A stretch of DNA of 64,000 bases from Fen-1247 sp040394885 (GCA_040394885.1 JBEBRK010000010.1:41001-105000), one strand, 5' to 3'. Numbered from the stretch's first letter, positions 1 to 8,746 are shown. A program made the numbers and translations. The notes: generated from the letters alone by a model not told the origin.

Positions 1-18
1 ATTCTGTTCCTGTGTCAT
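1..18 (-). CDS. 5' end of an unidentified gene (partial)
   Basis: Reading leftwards, an ATG follows eight bases after the stop of the cupredoxin gene, with an AGAGG stretch just ahead of it as a possible ribosome binding site. Only the first six codons (MTQEQN) lie in the window, so no product can be named. The tight spacing suggests it is the next gene of the same operon. Genes for copper-handling membrane proteins often sit beside such cupredoxins, but that is only context. Confidence 0.3.
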
Positions 19-26
19 CTTGGCCT

Positions 27-407
27 CTATTCGTTGACGATAAGTTTGCCGTGCAGCATGCTCATGCCACACATAAAGTCGAATGTTCCGGCGGTGTTCG
101 GTGTGAACTCCACCGTAGTTTTTTGAAAAGCGGGGAGAAACCTTTTAATGCCAAAGTCGGGGAGAACGATTTCTTCCGAGCAGCTCGATGTTTCCTGTCG
201 ATCAAATACCATTCGAACCGGAGTTCCGCGCTGAAGCTGAACGGTGGCCGGGTTATAACCGCCTTTCACGGTGACCGTGATCTCCTGTACGCCGCTGTTT
301 CCGGTCCCTGCACTTGCCACTGTCCTTTGGGCAAAGAAGAAGTACCAGTTCACCCAAATGACCGCAGAAAGTCCGGCTATGAGGACTCCCCAATCTATTA
401 TGTCCAT
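27..407 (-). CDS. Membrane-anchored cupredoxin-domain protein
   Basis: A 126-residue protein with one N-terminal membrane segment (about residues 5-24) and a cupredoxin-like beta domain to the C terminus. The domain carries a Cys in SSCSEE and a late CGMSMLHGK segment whose Cys, Met and His are the usual kind of copper ligands in the cupredoxin_1 family. The domain is probably periplasmic and may bind or deliver copper. An ATG eleven codons upstream exists, but this start is chosen because AGGAGG lies six bases ahead of it. The partial gene downstream begins eight bases after the stop, pointing to an operon. The metal is inferred from the family. Confidence 0.8.
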   Translation of the reverse strand: MDIIDWGVLIAGLSAVIWVNWYFFFAQRTVASAGTGNSGVQEITVTVKGGYNPATVQLQRGTPVRMVFDRQETSSCSEEIVLPDFGIKRFLPAFQKTTVEFTPNTAGTFDFMCGMSMLHGKLIVNE

Positions 408-673
408 ACTATACCTCCTGTCTCCTGTTCGTAATGACAAGTTGTTGCTTAAGGAAATATACCCCCCACCCCTATATTGGCAAGGGCCTAGTTCATAACA
501 GTCTATGTTGGGGAAAAGCGCGTATGGAGTGAGGTTAAAAATATGGTATTTAGCTACATCCCTGTATCGGTAGTCGATTACCTCCGTGAAATGCGCTCGA
601 GTACGGTATCATCTGGCGCGATTTATGATGATTTCGGCCGGACTTTCGAGCAATCCTTCATCGGGCATCACAT

Positions 674-2341
674 ATGTTTCGGATTAAAACTGTGGTCATC
701 GTCAGTGGGCTGGCATTCATGGTCGCCGGCTGTTCCAAATCGGCACCGTCAAAACATTCACATGAAGCTGCAGTCCCGGCGGATACAACGGTCCCATTAC
801 ATAGTGATCTGGGATCCTGGCATCACGAGATTACCACGTCGTCACCAAAGGCACAGCAGTATTTCGATCAGGGACTCCGGTTTGTTTTTGCATTCAATCA
901 TGACGAGGCGATAAGGGCATTTAACGCAGCTATTGCACTCGATTCCACATGTGCGATGTGCTATTGGGGAGTCGCGCTTGCTCTTGCGCCCAATATCAAT
1001 ATGCCGATGGATACTTCGCAGGGGCGTCAGGCTTTTCTGATGGTGCAGCATGCGCAGGCCAGGCAGCAACACGCAACCGATCGTGAGCGGGCATACATTG
1101 CTGCGTTGGCGACACGTTATGCTAAAGATCCTCCAGTCGATCGAGCATCTCTTGATAGCGCTTATGCCGATGCGATGAGAGAGTTGAGTCGAAAGTATCC
1201 TGACGATCTTGATGCGGCCACTCTCTTTGCCGAGTCGATGCTGGATTTGCGTCCCTGGAATCAGTGGAAAGCTGACGGAACACCACAGCCGGGTACCGAA
1301 GAAGTTGTGGCTGTATTGGAGTCGGTACTTCGTCGGTCACCGGACCATCCTGGTGCATGTCACTACTATATTCATACGATTGAAGGCTCCAGCCGACCAG
1401 ATCGTGGGTTGGTATGCGCTGACAAGCTGCCGAATTTAATGCCAGGAGCTGGGCATATCGTTCACATGCCAGCCCATATCTATATGCGTACCGGACGATA
1501 TGATGATGCAATAAAAGCCAACGCCCAGGCCGCTTCTGTTGATTCGATTTATATAGCAAAATATCGCCCGGCCGGAGTGTATCCCATGATGTACTATCCT
1601 CATAACATACACTTCTTATGGGCTGCTGCTGTGATGGATGGTCGAAGCGTTGAGTCGCTAAAAGCTGCTCGTGATGCTGCATCGAAAGCCTCTGAGGACA
1701 TGGTTAGATCGATGCCGCCGTTGGAGTTTCTGCCAGCAGGGCCGATCCTGTCTCTGGTTCGTTTTGGGAACTGGGATGCGGTGCTCAAAGAGCCTCCACC
1801 ACCGCAAGACTTTCGATATGTAAGGGGGATATGGCATTATGCGCGTGGTTACGCATATGCTGCCAAGGGACAGTATGATGATGCGATAAAATCTAGAGAT
1901 TCAGTGCTTGCAATCGCCAAGACTGTTCCGGCGGATCAGATAGTGGGGACCAATAACTCTGCGGTTCTACTTCTCGATATCGCTGCAAACACACTCACTG
2001 GTGAAATTGCAGTCCGACGCGGCCAAACCGATGCGGCTGTCAAAGCACTAACTGCTGCAGTCGCATTGCAGGACCAACTCCACTATGATGAACCGACACC
2101 GTGGTACTATCCTGTTCGACAGTCATTGGGAGCAGCGCTATTGCTCGATCGGCGCCCAAAAGAAGCAGAGGCTGTGTATCGTACTGATTTGGCAAAAAAT
2201 CCAAATAACGGGTGGTCGTTGTATGGACTTCGTGAAAGTCTCAAGGCGCAGGGGCGTACAGCAGAGGCTGATAGCGTAAGCAACGCCTTTAACAAAGCCT
2301 GGGCGCGATCTGATGTGACGTTGAAATCGTCGCGGTTTTAA
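674..2341 (+). CDS. TPR-repeat lipoprotein
   Basis: A 555-residue lipoprotein: the signal peptide ends in VAGC with the lipidated Cys at position 20. The rest is tetratricopeptide-like helical repeats, clear near residues 60-110 (YFDQGLRFVFAFNHDEAIRAF) and again in the last 150 residues. Conserved CAMCYWG and HMPAHIYMRTGRYDDAI segments place it in a large family of bacterial secreted TPR proteins with no assigned reaction. It presumably sits in the periplasm, on the outer or inner membrane, as a scaffold or binding protein. No good Shine-Dalgarno is visible ahead of the ATG, but the signal peptide supports this start. It stands alone; the next gene is convergent. Confidence 0.8.
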   Translation: MFRIKTVVIVSGLAFMVAGCSKSAPSKHSHEAAVPADTTVPLHSDLGSWHHEITTSSPKAQQYFDQGLRFVFAFNHDEAIRAFNAAIALDSTCAMCYWGVALALAPNINMPMDTSQGRQAFLMVQHAQARQQHATDRERAYIAALATRYAKDPPVDRASLDSAYADAMRELSRKYPDDLDAATLFAESMLDLRPWNQWKADGTPQPGTEEVVAVLESVLRRSPDHPGACHYYIHTIEGSSRPDRGLVCADKLPNLMPGAGHIVHMPAHIYMRTGRYDDAIKANAQAASVDSIYIAKYRPAGVYPMMYYPHNIHFLWAAAVMDGRSVESLKAARDAASKASEDMVRSMPPLEFLPAGPILSLVRFGNWDAVLKEPPPPQDFRYVRGIWHYARGYAYAAKGQYDDAIKSRDSVLAIAKTVPADQIVGTNNSAVLLLDIAANTLTGEIAVRRGQTDAAVKALTAAVALQDQLHYDEPTPWYYPVRQSLGAALLLDRRPKEAEAVYRTDLAKNPNNGWSLYGLRESLKAQGRTAEADSVSNAFNKAWARSDVTLKSSRF

Positions 2342-2420
2342 TGGTGAACCCTAAACAGACTTGTTGACACCTTCTGAATCATACTGCTTATTGTATTTCT
2401 TTTCGTGGTCAACTCATCTG

Positions 2421-3512
2421 TTAATGCCCTTGATCTGTGCGACTTCTAAGCTGCTGCCATTCCTGTGCAGCTGAAGAGATTATCCCTCGTGTTACAAACA
2501 ACTCTGGTAGAGTACCTGCAAAAACCCCTGCAATCGCTCGTAACATTCGTGGGGCAAAGCGCTTTCCTTGTGCTATGGCGAACATTGGTTCCCATGTCAT
2601 AGGTCGCAAGCTTGCCTTAAACATCTCCAACCCCTCAAAGTTGTAGAAGCGTTGCCCGTGCGCTCTGGCTTTATGAAACATCAATCGCAACCACCACGGT
2701 TCCGAAAGGCGAGCGCCTTTAGCAGGGTTCCTATCGTAATGTGTCAACGGGGCTAGGCCGAGAGTAGCGTATTTGGCACCAGAAACGGCAAATGCACGCA
2801 TTGCTGCATCTACGAGTAGGTGGGTAGTGCCGTTTGGTGCCAACCGCGATCTTGGCCACTGTTCTATAAACCATCCGTGTCTTGCTGGAACTGGTGTGGC
2901 CACAAGGAATGCCATAATCTCGTCATCCCTTTCGCGTTTTGCTACAAATACTCTGCGATCGTGTAACTGGTCGAATAAAACCGGATCAGCAGTAAAGCTA
3001 AGAGGAGGCAAACCATGAGTGGAAAGCCATTCAAACAACATATTGCGCAATGACTTCTCGTGTGGCGCCTGCTCTGCAGACAACTCTTCAACATATACAC
3101 CCTTGTTCTTTGCCCGATGCAACTGGGCCCGAAGGGATGCATTTTTTTCTACGATCATCGGCCATGTGCATGGATCCCATGTTGGTTGTGATCCTATTGA
3201 TACTATGCTGTAGTCGCCTCGCGTGGCGTACACCTGCATCAACTGTAGCCCTGCACCAAAGAAAATCAGACGTTCTCGGGCTAAGCGTGTGTCAGTTTCC
3301 AGCTCATGAAGTGTTACACTAAGATTATCCGGTTCACATATTGGTGATCCAACAACGACTCGTACCCCACGGTATTTCATGTATCCTGCAACTGCATTCT
3401 GCGTACTTGAAAACCACAATTGCATCTTCGGATTCAATATCTGATAGGATGTTGAATGCCGGCCATGACAGAGTACAAGTTCTCTCGCTTTTCGTCGGGA
3501 ATGGTCAACCAT
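2421..3512 (-). CDS. DUF2156 / MprF C-terminal-like acyltransferase
   Basis: This 363-residue protein matches the soluble GNAT-like catalytic region of phosphatidylglycerol lysyltransferases (LPG_synthase_C, DUF2156). Supporting segments are the early YMKYRGVRVVVGSPI, the central RAKNKGVYVEEL, and the late RFYNFEGLEMFKASLRPMTWEP near the C terminus. It lacks the multi-membrane flippase part of full MprF, so it may aminoacylate lipid or another acceptor, or have a different acyl acceptor altogether. The start overlaps the end of the ClC gene by eight bases (ATGGTTGA), so the two are probably translationally coupled. Function beyond the family is unknown. Confidence 0.75.
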   Translation of the reverse strand: MVDHSRRKARELVLCHGRHSTSYQILNPKMQLWFSSTQNAVAGYMKYRGVRVVVGSPICEPDNLSVTLHELETDTRLARERLIFFGAGLQLMQVYATRGDYSIVSIGSQPTWDPCTWPMIVEKNASLRAQLHRAKNKGVYVEELSAEQAPHEKSLRNMLFEWLSTHGLPPLSFTADPVLFDQLHDRRVFVAKRERDDEIMAFLVATPVPARHGWFIEQWPRSRLAPNGTTHLLVDAAMRAFAVSGAKYATLGLAPLTHYDRNPAKGARLSEPWWLRLMFHKARAHGQRFYNFEGLEMFKASLRPMTWEPMFAIAQGKRFAPRMLRAIAGVFAGTLPELFVTRGIISSAAQEWQQLRSRTDQGH

Positions 3513-5394
3513 CCTGCATCTTGAGCGAGAAACCTATCTTTCGCACCCTCCTTCTGCGATGAGCAGCGGTTAATCGTGGAGCATGTGCAGCAATGAGATC
3601 GCTTCGTGAGATGATTCCAACAATCTGGGTTGGATTTTTACGGAGTACAACTGGGAGACGTCCTACCTGTTCGAGTACCATCTGATCTGCAGCATCGCGC
3701 AAAGTGCTGTCGTTGTAGACAACTACTGGTGGTCGGTTAACCAGTTCCCTGATGAGATGCGTGTCTTCATTCTTCTGATCGAGCAGGTTGCGGCGGGTGA
3801 CTACACCAATCAGTCGTCCGGCTTCGTCTATCACCGGAAATCCCTGGTGTGTTGTGTCGCCAGCTCCTGACGCCAGCCAGGCACGTACAGTACCAATAGT
3901 TTCATCTGCATATACCGTTACTACATCGGTTGTTGCTACATCGTGCACAAGGACATGCGCGAGATAATCAGCTTCATACTCAGTGCGGATACTTGTGCCG
4001 CGCCGCGCCAGCTTTTCAGTCATGATAGAGTGACGGCTTACGAACAGAGATGCGAGATATGCAGCTGTGCATCCGGCAAGCAGCGGTAGAAGTCCAACTG
4101 GTTGACGAGTTGTCTCGAATGCGAACACAACAGATGCAAGTAGTGCGTGTGATGAACCAGCAAACATCGCTGCCATGCCAACAAGTCCAGCAACTCGAGC
4201 ATCTACACCTAATGCCGGTGCTGCTCCATTTACATATGCGCCCATCCATGCGCCGAGACCACCACCTATCGTGAATAGTGGTGCGAGGGTCCCGCCGGAT
4301 GTCCCGCTTCCCAGGTACATGGCCCACGCAATGAATTTGAGAACTACAAGTACAATGAGCGCATTTCCTGCAATAGTACCATTCAGTGCGCCGCTTATGT
4401 TATCGTAACCCACGCCTAGTATCCGTGGATCTATGAGGCCTACAATCCCTACAACCAATGCTCCGGCGACTGGCCACCACATCCAGTGGATGCGCCAGCG
4501 TGTACCAAAGTGTTCAAAGAGATCTTCTATGCCATATGTTGCGTGAGTAATTCCCGCAGCTATCACGCCGATAACCATTCCGAGTATCGTGTAAACAACC
4601 AGGGCATAACCACTTGGCTGCGTGAGGGAGCTGATAGCAAAGATAGGCTCTATCCCTTCAAAGGCTGCTCGAATAGCTGTAGCGACAGCAGCTGCAAGCG
4701 CAACAGGGATAAGCGACCTGGGACGATATTCAAAGAGTAATAGTTCTATGGAAAGCAAAACCGCACTTACCGGGCTGCCAAATGTCGCGGCCATTCCGGC
4801 CGCGGCGCCAGCAGCCAGCAGGACTTTGCGTTCATCTGCGGTAATGCGAATCAGCTGTCCCATGAGAGAGCCGAGCGCGCCACCTGTTGCTATGATCGGA
4901 CCTTCTGCTCCAAACGGACCACCTGTGCCGATAGCGATCGCAGCAGAGAGTGGTTTCAGTATCAGAACACGGGCAGGGATGCGACTCTCGCCAAAGAGCA
5001 CCTTTTCCATCACCTCCGGTATACCGTGTCCACGAATTGCTGCTGAACCGTATCGCGCCATAAGGCCAACGACCAATGCTCCGATAATAGGAATGCATAA
5101 CAGTGCGAGTGAACCACGATTACCACCACTCGGGGATACGAACATTGTTGATATCTGTCCGTAGAATGCGACGTTGGTAACGAGCCCTATGAGCCGAGTG
5201 AGTAATTGTGCAGCGAGCCCTGCCGCAATGGCTATTACTATTGCGAGTCCAGCTATAAGTACTGTTCGTCTGCCTATCGGTTCGTATTTACGTGGACCGC
5301 CGTCTGCATCTGTTGAAGCAACTGCGATGTGTTCAAGCGTCGACATGAGTTCCGGAATAACAGGAACTTCTTTAGCATTCCTAGCGGTGGTCAC
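3505..5394 (-). CDS. ClC-family chloride channel/antiporter with CBS pair
   Basis: A 629-residue membrane protein of the ClC family. Visible are the RGHGIPEV selectivity segment, GTGGPFGAEGPI with the gating glutamate (near residue 164), and GTSGGTLAPLF later in the membrane part. After about residue 460 come two CBS domains (HDVATTDVVTVYADETIG and VNRPPVVVYNDSTLRDAADQMV), which in the family bind nucleotides and modulate gating. The gating glutamate is kept, which is compatible with proton-coupled anion exchange. The reading frame opens with GTG; an ATG 16 codons later (5346) has a slightly better GGA upstream and could be the true start. It precedes and overlaps the DUF2156 gene. Confidence 0.92.
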   Translation of the reverse strand: MTTARNAKEVPVIPELMSTLEHIAVASTDADGGPRKYEPIGRRTVLIAGLAIVIAIAAGLAAQLLTRLIGLVTNVAFYGQISTMFVSPSGGNRGSLALLCIPIIGALVVGLMARYGSAAIRGHGIPEVMEKVLFGESRIPARVLILKPLSAAIAIGTGGPFGAEGPIIATGGALGSLMGQLIRITADERKVLLAAGAAAGMAATFGSPVSAVLLSIELLLFEYRPRSLIPVALAAAVATAIRAAFEGIEPIFAISSLTQPSGYALVVYTILGMVIGVIAAGITHATYGIEDLFEHFGTRWRIHWMWWPVAGALVVGIVGLIDPRILGVGYDNISGALNGTIAGNALIVLVVLKFIAWAMYLGSGTSGGTLAPLFTIGGGLGAWMGAYVNGAAPALGVDARVAGLVGMAAMFAGSSHALLASVVFAFETTRQPVGLLPLLAGCTAAYLASLFVSRHSIMTEKLARRGTSIRTEYEADYLAHVLVHDVATTDVVTVYADETIGTVRAWLASGAGDTTHQGFPVIDEAGRLIGVVTRRNLLDQKNEDTHLIRELVNRPPVVVYNDSTLRDAADQMVLEQVGRLPVVLRKNPTQIVGIISRSDLIAAHAPRLTAAHRRRRVRKIGFSLKMQDG

Positions 5395-5475
5395 TTAAGG
5401 TGTGTGTCAATTGTATAAATGCGGGATGATCCTTTTGTATGGTGAATCATCGGTAAACATTGTTGCGTTCCTGTT

Positions 5476-6045
5476 TTATATAGAGGAACGGCTGGGTTTG
5501 GATGCCATCTGACCACGGCGTTTGGCTTGTGGCTTTGGCTCTTCTTCGAAGAACATGGTCGCAGGCACCTGATCGAGATCAGCTGTGGCGAGCCATGACT
5601 CCAGTCCGTCCGCTAATGCCACACGTACTTCCTGTGGTAACGTGGCGAGCCCATCCGCTAACTTTTCCTGCGCAGTGGGCTCTATACGAGCAACCTCTCT
5701 ACGTCCACGTGCAGTAAGGGTTAGAGCCGATTGACGTGCATCTACCGAACTGACGCCGCGCTCGATGAGTCCTCGTTCGGCGAGCCTGGCAACCACTTCG
5801 GAGACGGTGCTTTGTCGTGATAACGTACGATCTGCGAGTTGGCCAATCGATAGCCCCGGTGCAGCGGCGATCTGCCGTAGCACAAAGCTTTGCGCGCCAC
5901 TTACCTCGCCTTGCCTGGTGGCTCCTCGTGCAGATGTACTTAGAACTCGCACTAATCGTCGAAGGCCGTCCATTATACGGACGGTTGTCTGATCTGTGGT
6001 GGGGTTATCGTATGGCTGTTGTGCTTTTACTTCCTGCGACGGCAT
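5476..6045 (-). CDS. MarR-family transcriptional regulator
   Basis: A 189-residue winged-helix protein. The helix-turn-helix lies around residues 75-100 (GLSIGQLADRTLSRQSTVSEVVARLAERGLIER), followed by the wing VSSVDARQSALTLTARG, the classic MarR pattern. MarR proteins are dimeric repressors released by small ligands or oxidation. The C terminus is a basic tail (KPQAKRRGQMASKPSR) that is longer than usual. A perfect 20-base palindrome begins seven bases ahead of its ATG, which argues for self-repression. No Shine-Dalgarno is present, so a very short leader is possible. It may also control the divergent collagen-like gene. Confidence 0.88.
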   Translation of the reverse strand: MPSQEVKAQQPYDNPTTDQTTVRIMDGLRRLVRVLSTSARGATRQGEVSGAQSFVLRQIAAAPGLSIGQLADRTLSRQSTVSEVVARLAERGLIERGVSSVDARQSALTLTARGRREVARIEPTAQEKLADGLATLPQEVRVALADGLESWLATADLDQVPATMFFEEEPKPQAKRRGQMASKPSRSSI

Positions 6046-6052
6046 AAGAAAA

Positions 6053-6072
6053 ATATATCGGTACCGATATAT
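6053..6072. promoter_or_regulatory. Palindromic operator at the marR-like start
   Basis: A perfect 20-base palindrome centred on GGTACC with arms ATATATCG. It sits seven bases in front of the MarR-family start codon and 177 bases in front of the divergent lipoprotein gene. Size and symmetry fit a MarR dimer site; binding here would block the repressor's own transcription. Confidence 0.65.
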
Positions 6073-6248
6073 CTATGCAACTGTTTTGCCGTAAGTTTCC
6101 AGCCTTAAAGCTTTTAATGAAAGGCGCTTGTAAAATTGCGAAAATCCGCCGGCTTGCATGTCGCGCGAGATTTTTTGTGTGGTTGTCTCGTAGAGCAAGG
6201 TACGGAAAGTAACTACATACAATAAAGAATACCTTTACTCCCTCTCTT

Positions 6249-6827
6249 ATGAAAACACTTCGAGCAGCCGCCGTACTGGTTTTGTCTGCGGCAATACTCT
6301 CAGCATGCAGTGGATCTGATGGCGCAACGGGTCCTGCTGGTCCCGATGGAGATCCTGGTCCTGTCGGGCCACGTGGTCCTACTGGAGCTGCTGGTCCTGC
6401 GGGCCCACGTGGCCCCGCAGGAGCGCAAGGGAACGCAAATGTCAAAATCTATGAATTTGGTTCTAGGACCGTTACAGGTGCTATCAATTTGACGCTCTCT
6501 CTTTCCAGAGGAACCGTAGATTCCAGCGTTGTTTTTGTCTATTATAACCCAACTATCGAAACTGAAACGGCCTGGTATTCTGCTCCTGGGCTAGGAAGTC
6601 AGGGACTTTATCAAACGCGATATCTTTTATTTCAATCTTTGATGAGTCCAAGTACCTACACTCTGTCCTTTCGTTTACTGACGCCCGACGCATCAGCTTC
6701 ATATGCTAGTGCCGTAGCATTCAGAAAAATACGTCTAGTACTCGTGAAGGCATCGGAGATTACCGCAGTTCCAAATATGTTGATGCCATATGAAACACTA
6801 AAGAAGAGATTTAATCTGCCTGAATAG
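6249..6827 (+). CDS. Collagen-like (Gly-X-Y) lipoprotein
   Basis: A 192-residue lipoprotein with a signal peptide ending ILSAC (Cys 20). Residues 22-61 are an uninterrupted run of Gly-X-Y triplets (14 glycines, rich in GPA, GPR and GPT), which in bacterial collagens forms a trimeric triple helix. The remaining 130 residues form a beta-rich domain of unknown family, with aromatic and hydrophobic strands. The likely role is a surface stalk holding a C-terminal head. It is divergent from the MarR gene and is followed by a strong hairpin. The triplet count is short compared with known bacterial collagens. Confidence 0.8.
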   Translation: MKTLRAAAVLVLSAAILSACSGSDGATGPAGPDGDPGPVGPRGPTGAAGPAGPRGPAGAQGNANVKIYEFGSRTVTGAINLTLSLSRGTVDSSVVFVYYNPTIETETAWYSAPGLGSQGLYQTRYLLFQSLMSPSTYTLSFRLLTPDASASYASAVAFRKIRLVLVKASEITAVPNMLMPYETLKKRFNLPE

Positions 6828-6835
6828 TGGTTCCT

Positions 6836-6886
6836 GAAGAAACATAGACTTTTCCATTTTTGATGAGCTTAAGTCTATGTTTCTTC
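6836..6886. terminator. Hairpin after the collagen-like gene
   Basis: Perfect 16-base arms (6836-6851 and 6871-6886) enclose a 19-base loop, nine bases after the stop codon. There is no strong T tract on the + strand, so this may act as a terminator only weakly, or protect the 3' end of the transcript. Confidence 0.6.
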
Positions 6887-6997
6887 ATTCAACCCCCGAA
6901 TCCGCTGTCGCGGAATTGTCGTCTAGGTTGTCCAGTTGTAGTCGCTCCAGTCGTCCCAGCTGTCGTAGAATAGAAGAAAAATGAGGTTGTCTCAGGA

Positions 6998-7031
6998 TTG
7001 ACATGATAACGTTATCGCGATAACGTTATAT
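6998..7031 (+). promoter_or_regulatory. Promoter with overlapping 24-base palindrome (toxin-antitoxin)
   Basis: A consensus -35 box TTGACA (6998-7003) is followed, 17 bases on, by a weak -10 (TAACGT). Between and over them lies a perfect 24-base palindrome (7006-7029) made of two ATAACGTTAT halves around CGCG. The antitoxin ATG follows two bases later with no ribosome binding site, so the mRNA would be leaderless or nearly so. An antitoxin dimer bound here would shut the promoter, the usual autoregulation of such modules. Confidence 0.7.
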
Positions 7032-7301
7032 ATGCGTACAATTGTAGATATACCTGCAGAGCTGCTTTATAGGCTTGATTTTGTTGCTAATAGAGACAGG
7101 ATCTCGCGGGCAGAAGCTGTTCGCAGGGCTATTGAAGTGGCTTATCCTGCAGAGAATGCACGTTGGACGGTCATGGAGGTTCGAAAGCAAGCTTATGGGA
7201 TGTACTTGGAAGAGCAGGGAAATAAGGAAAAAAACGAAAAGCAGACCCCGGAAGATTCTGTAGACTATGTTAACAAGTTGCGGGATGAGTGGGAGCGATG
7301 A
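7032..7301 (+). CDS. Ribbon-helix-helix antitoxin
   Basis: An 89-residue protein beginning MRTIVDIPAELLYRLDFVAN, followed by RISRAEAVRRAIEVAY, the beta strand and two helices of a CopG/Arc-type ribbon-helix-helix domain. The charged C-terminal half probably wraps and inhibits the toxin. It overlaps the PIN-domain gene by four bases (ATGA) and has a palindromic site over its promoter, so the pair has the form of a VapBC-type module. DNA binding to that palindrome is inferred. Confidence 0.85.
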   Translation: MRTIVDIPAELLYRLDFVANRDRISRAEAVRRAIEVAYPAENARWTVMEVRKQAYGMYLEEQGNKEKNEKQTPEDSVDYVNKLRDEWER

Positions 7302-7663
7302 ACGCAGTTCTGGATACTACCATATTAATTGACTATTTGAATGGAATACCTGAAGCTGCGCAGGAAATAGCTCGATACGATCAAATTACAATTAGTGTTA
7401 TAAGCTGGATCGAAGTCATGGTTGGAGTAAAAACAAAAGAACACGACGCATTGGCAAGGCAATTCCTTTCGACATTTGTTGTTCATCCTGTGGATGCAGA
7501 TGTCGCGGAGCGAGCTGCTCAGCTGCGCAAAGAAGATCGATTGCGTGTGCCTGATGCTATTATTCGTGCAACTGCAAAGCAATTAGGCCAGTTGTTGGTA
7601 ACTCGTAATTCAAAGGATTTTTCTGAGTTGGATAGTGGAATTAGAATACCTTATGTTGTTTGA
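7298..7663 (+). CDS. PIN-domain ribonuclease toxin (VapC family)
   Basis: A 121-residue PIN domain. The expected acidic metal-binding residues are visible: Asp in VLDTTILIDYL near the start, Glu in SWIEVMVG, and Asp in LRVPDAIIRATA and in the late TRNSKDFSEL segment. Proteins of this family cut specific RNAs and are held inactive by the paired antitoxin. The start is the ATG within the antitoxin stop (ATGA overlap) preceded by GGGAG. A GTG three codons earlier is possible but less likely. It is complete and shows no sign of decay. Confidence 0.88.
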   Translation: MNAVLDTTILIDYLNGIPEAAQEIARYDQITISVISWIEVMVGVKTKEHDALARQFLSTFVVHPVDADVAERAAQLRKEDRLRVPDAIIRATAKQLGQLLVTRNSKDFSELDSGIRIPYVV

Positions 7664-7706
7664 GCATGCGCAGCCACACATCTAACCATCCAATCTCAGA
7701 GTCGCA

Positions 7707-8069
7707 ATGTCCGAAAAAATCTCACTCGACGAAAAATTCTCTCAGATTCAGGAATACTGGAGCCCTAAAATCGTAGGAGAGTTAAACGGACAACACGTAA
7801 AACTTGCCAAATTCAAAGGGGAGTTCGTCTGGCATAAGCACGACCATGAAGATGAACTTTTTATGGTGCATAAGGGAGAGTTTACAATAGAGTTTCGTGA
7901 TCGCTCTGTGCATCTGACGCCTGGTGAATTTTGTATTGTTTCTCACGGAGTTGAACATCGCCCTGTGGCTAAGGATGAAGTAGAAGTGCTTTTGTTTGAA
8001 CCAATCGGAACACTGAATACAGGCGATATTAAAAATGAGCGTACCGTAATCAATCCTGAAAAACTGTAA
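7707..8069 (+). CDS. Cupin-domain protein
   Basis: A 120-residue single-domain cupin. The first motif is visible as WHKHDHEDELFMVHKGEFTIEF (His, His, Glu) and the second as GEFCIVSHGVEHRPVA (His), so a metal site with three His and one Glu is intact. Small cupins of this type act as metal-dependent isomerases, dioxygenases or binding proteins; the substrate cannot be read from sequence. It follows the toxin gene by 43 bases without a Shine-Dalgarno and may be independent. Confidence 0.82.
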   Translation: MSEKISLDEKFSQIQEYWSPKIVGELNGQHVKLAKFKGEFVWHKHDHEDELFMVHKGEFTIEFRDRSVHLTPGEFCIVSHGVEHRPVAKDEVEVLLFEPIGTLNTGDIKNERTVINPEKL

Positions 8070-8149
8070 TTTGTTGCGTGGTATCGGGACTGCACTGTGA
8101 CAGTTCCACGGAATATCTCCACGACTGTATCTGTTCCGTAGTGTTGGAA

Positions 8150-8746
8150 CTACACCCTTCTTTTAGTGGGTTGAAAGGTTGACAGTTTAACACCTTCAGC
8201 GGACGCATCTATAAGAATCGTCAACCGTTTAATGCGAGTAACTTCCTGTTTCGCACTCATCACCCACCAGGTCATTACACGGATATAACTTGGGGCCTGC
8301 CGACTAAAGAACTCCCACGCTCCTTTGCGTGCACGAAACTGTTTCTCGTAGGCTTTCGATAAACTCTTTGGTTCGTTCTCATGTGAATAGATTCTTGAGA
8401 GACTTTCCTTTCTGCATTCATACGCCTTAACGCCGGCCGGCATCATAAGTCCGGACGCGGTCAGCTCCTCAATCCGTTTGATATTCCGAGCGCTCCAGAT
8501 ACTGTTAGGTTTTCTTGGTGTGAACCGAACCGTATAACTCTCATCATCAATACTTTTGCGAATCCCGTCTATCCACCCAAAAGCCAGGGCAACGTCTACG
8601 GATTCTGGCCAGGTGATGCTAGGTAAGCCGGTGGCCACCTTGTAATAGCCCACCAGAATCTCCACTCCTGTTGTATGATTCTGATCCAGCCACTTACGAA
8701 ACGCTTCCTGTGTTTTAAAAAACTTCGGATTGTGGGTCTTAGGCAT
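8150..8746 (-). CDS. YdeI/OmpD-associated family protein
   Basis: A 198-residue protein of the YdeI/OmpD-associated type. Signature segments are FRKWLDQNHTTGVEILVGYYK near the start, WPESVDVALAFGWIDGIRKSID around residues 45-70, and FTPRKPNSIWSARNIKRIEEL after it. Members are small cytoplasmic proteins whose activity is not settled; some are reported to affect stress or antimicrobial resistance. It points away from the ArsR gene, so the two may share the divergent region 8747-8884. Confidence 0.82.
   Translation of the reverse strand: MPKTHNPKFFKTQEAFRKWLDQNHTTGVEILVGYYKVATGLPSITWPESVDVALAFGWIDGIRKSIDDESYTVRFTPRKPNSIWSARNIKRIEELTASGLMMPAGVKAYECRKESLSRIYSHENEPKSLSKAYEKQFRARKGAWEFFSRQAPSYIRVMTWWVMSAKQEVTRIKRLTILIDASAEGVKLSTFQPTKRRV

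Noticed and set aside
12..434. Rightward frame over the cupredoxin gene
   Set aside because: The leftward frame has a clear domain, membrane helix and ribosome binding site; this one has none.
6005..6445. Leftward open frame rich in Gly-Pro across the collagen-like gene
   Set aside because: It arises because the GGNCCN triplets of the collagen-like gene read as Gly/Pro on both strands, and it runs through the MarR gene start.
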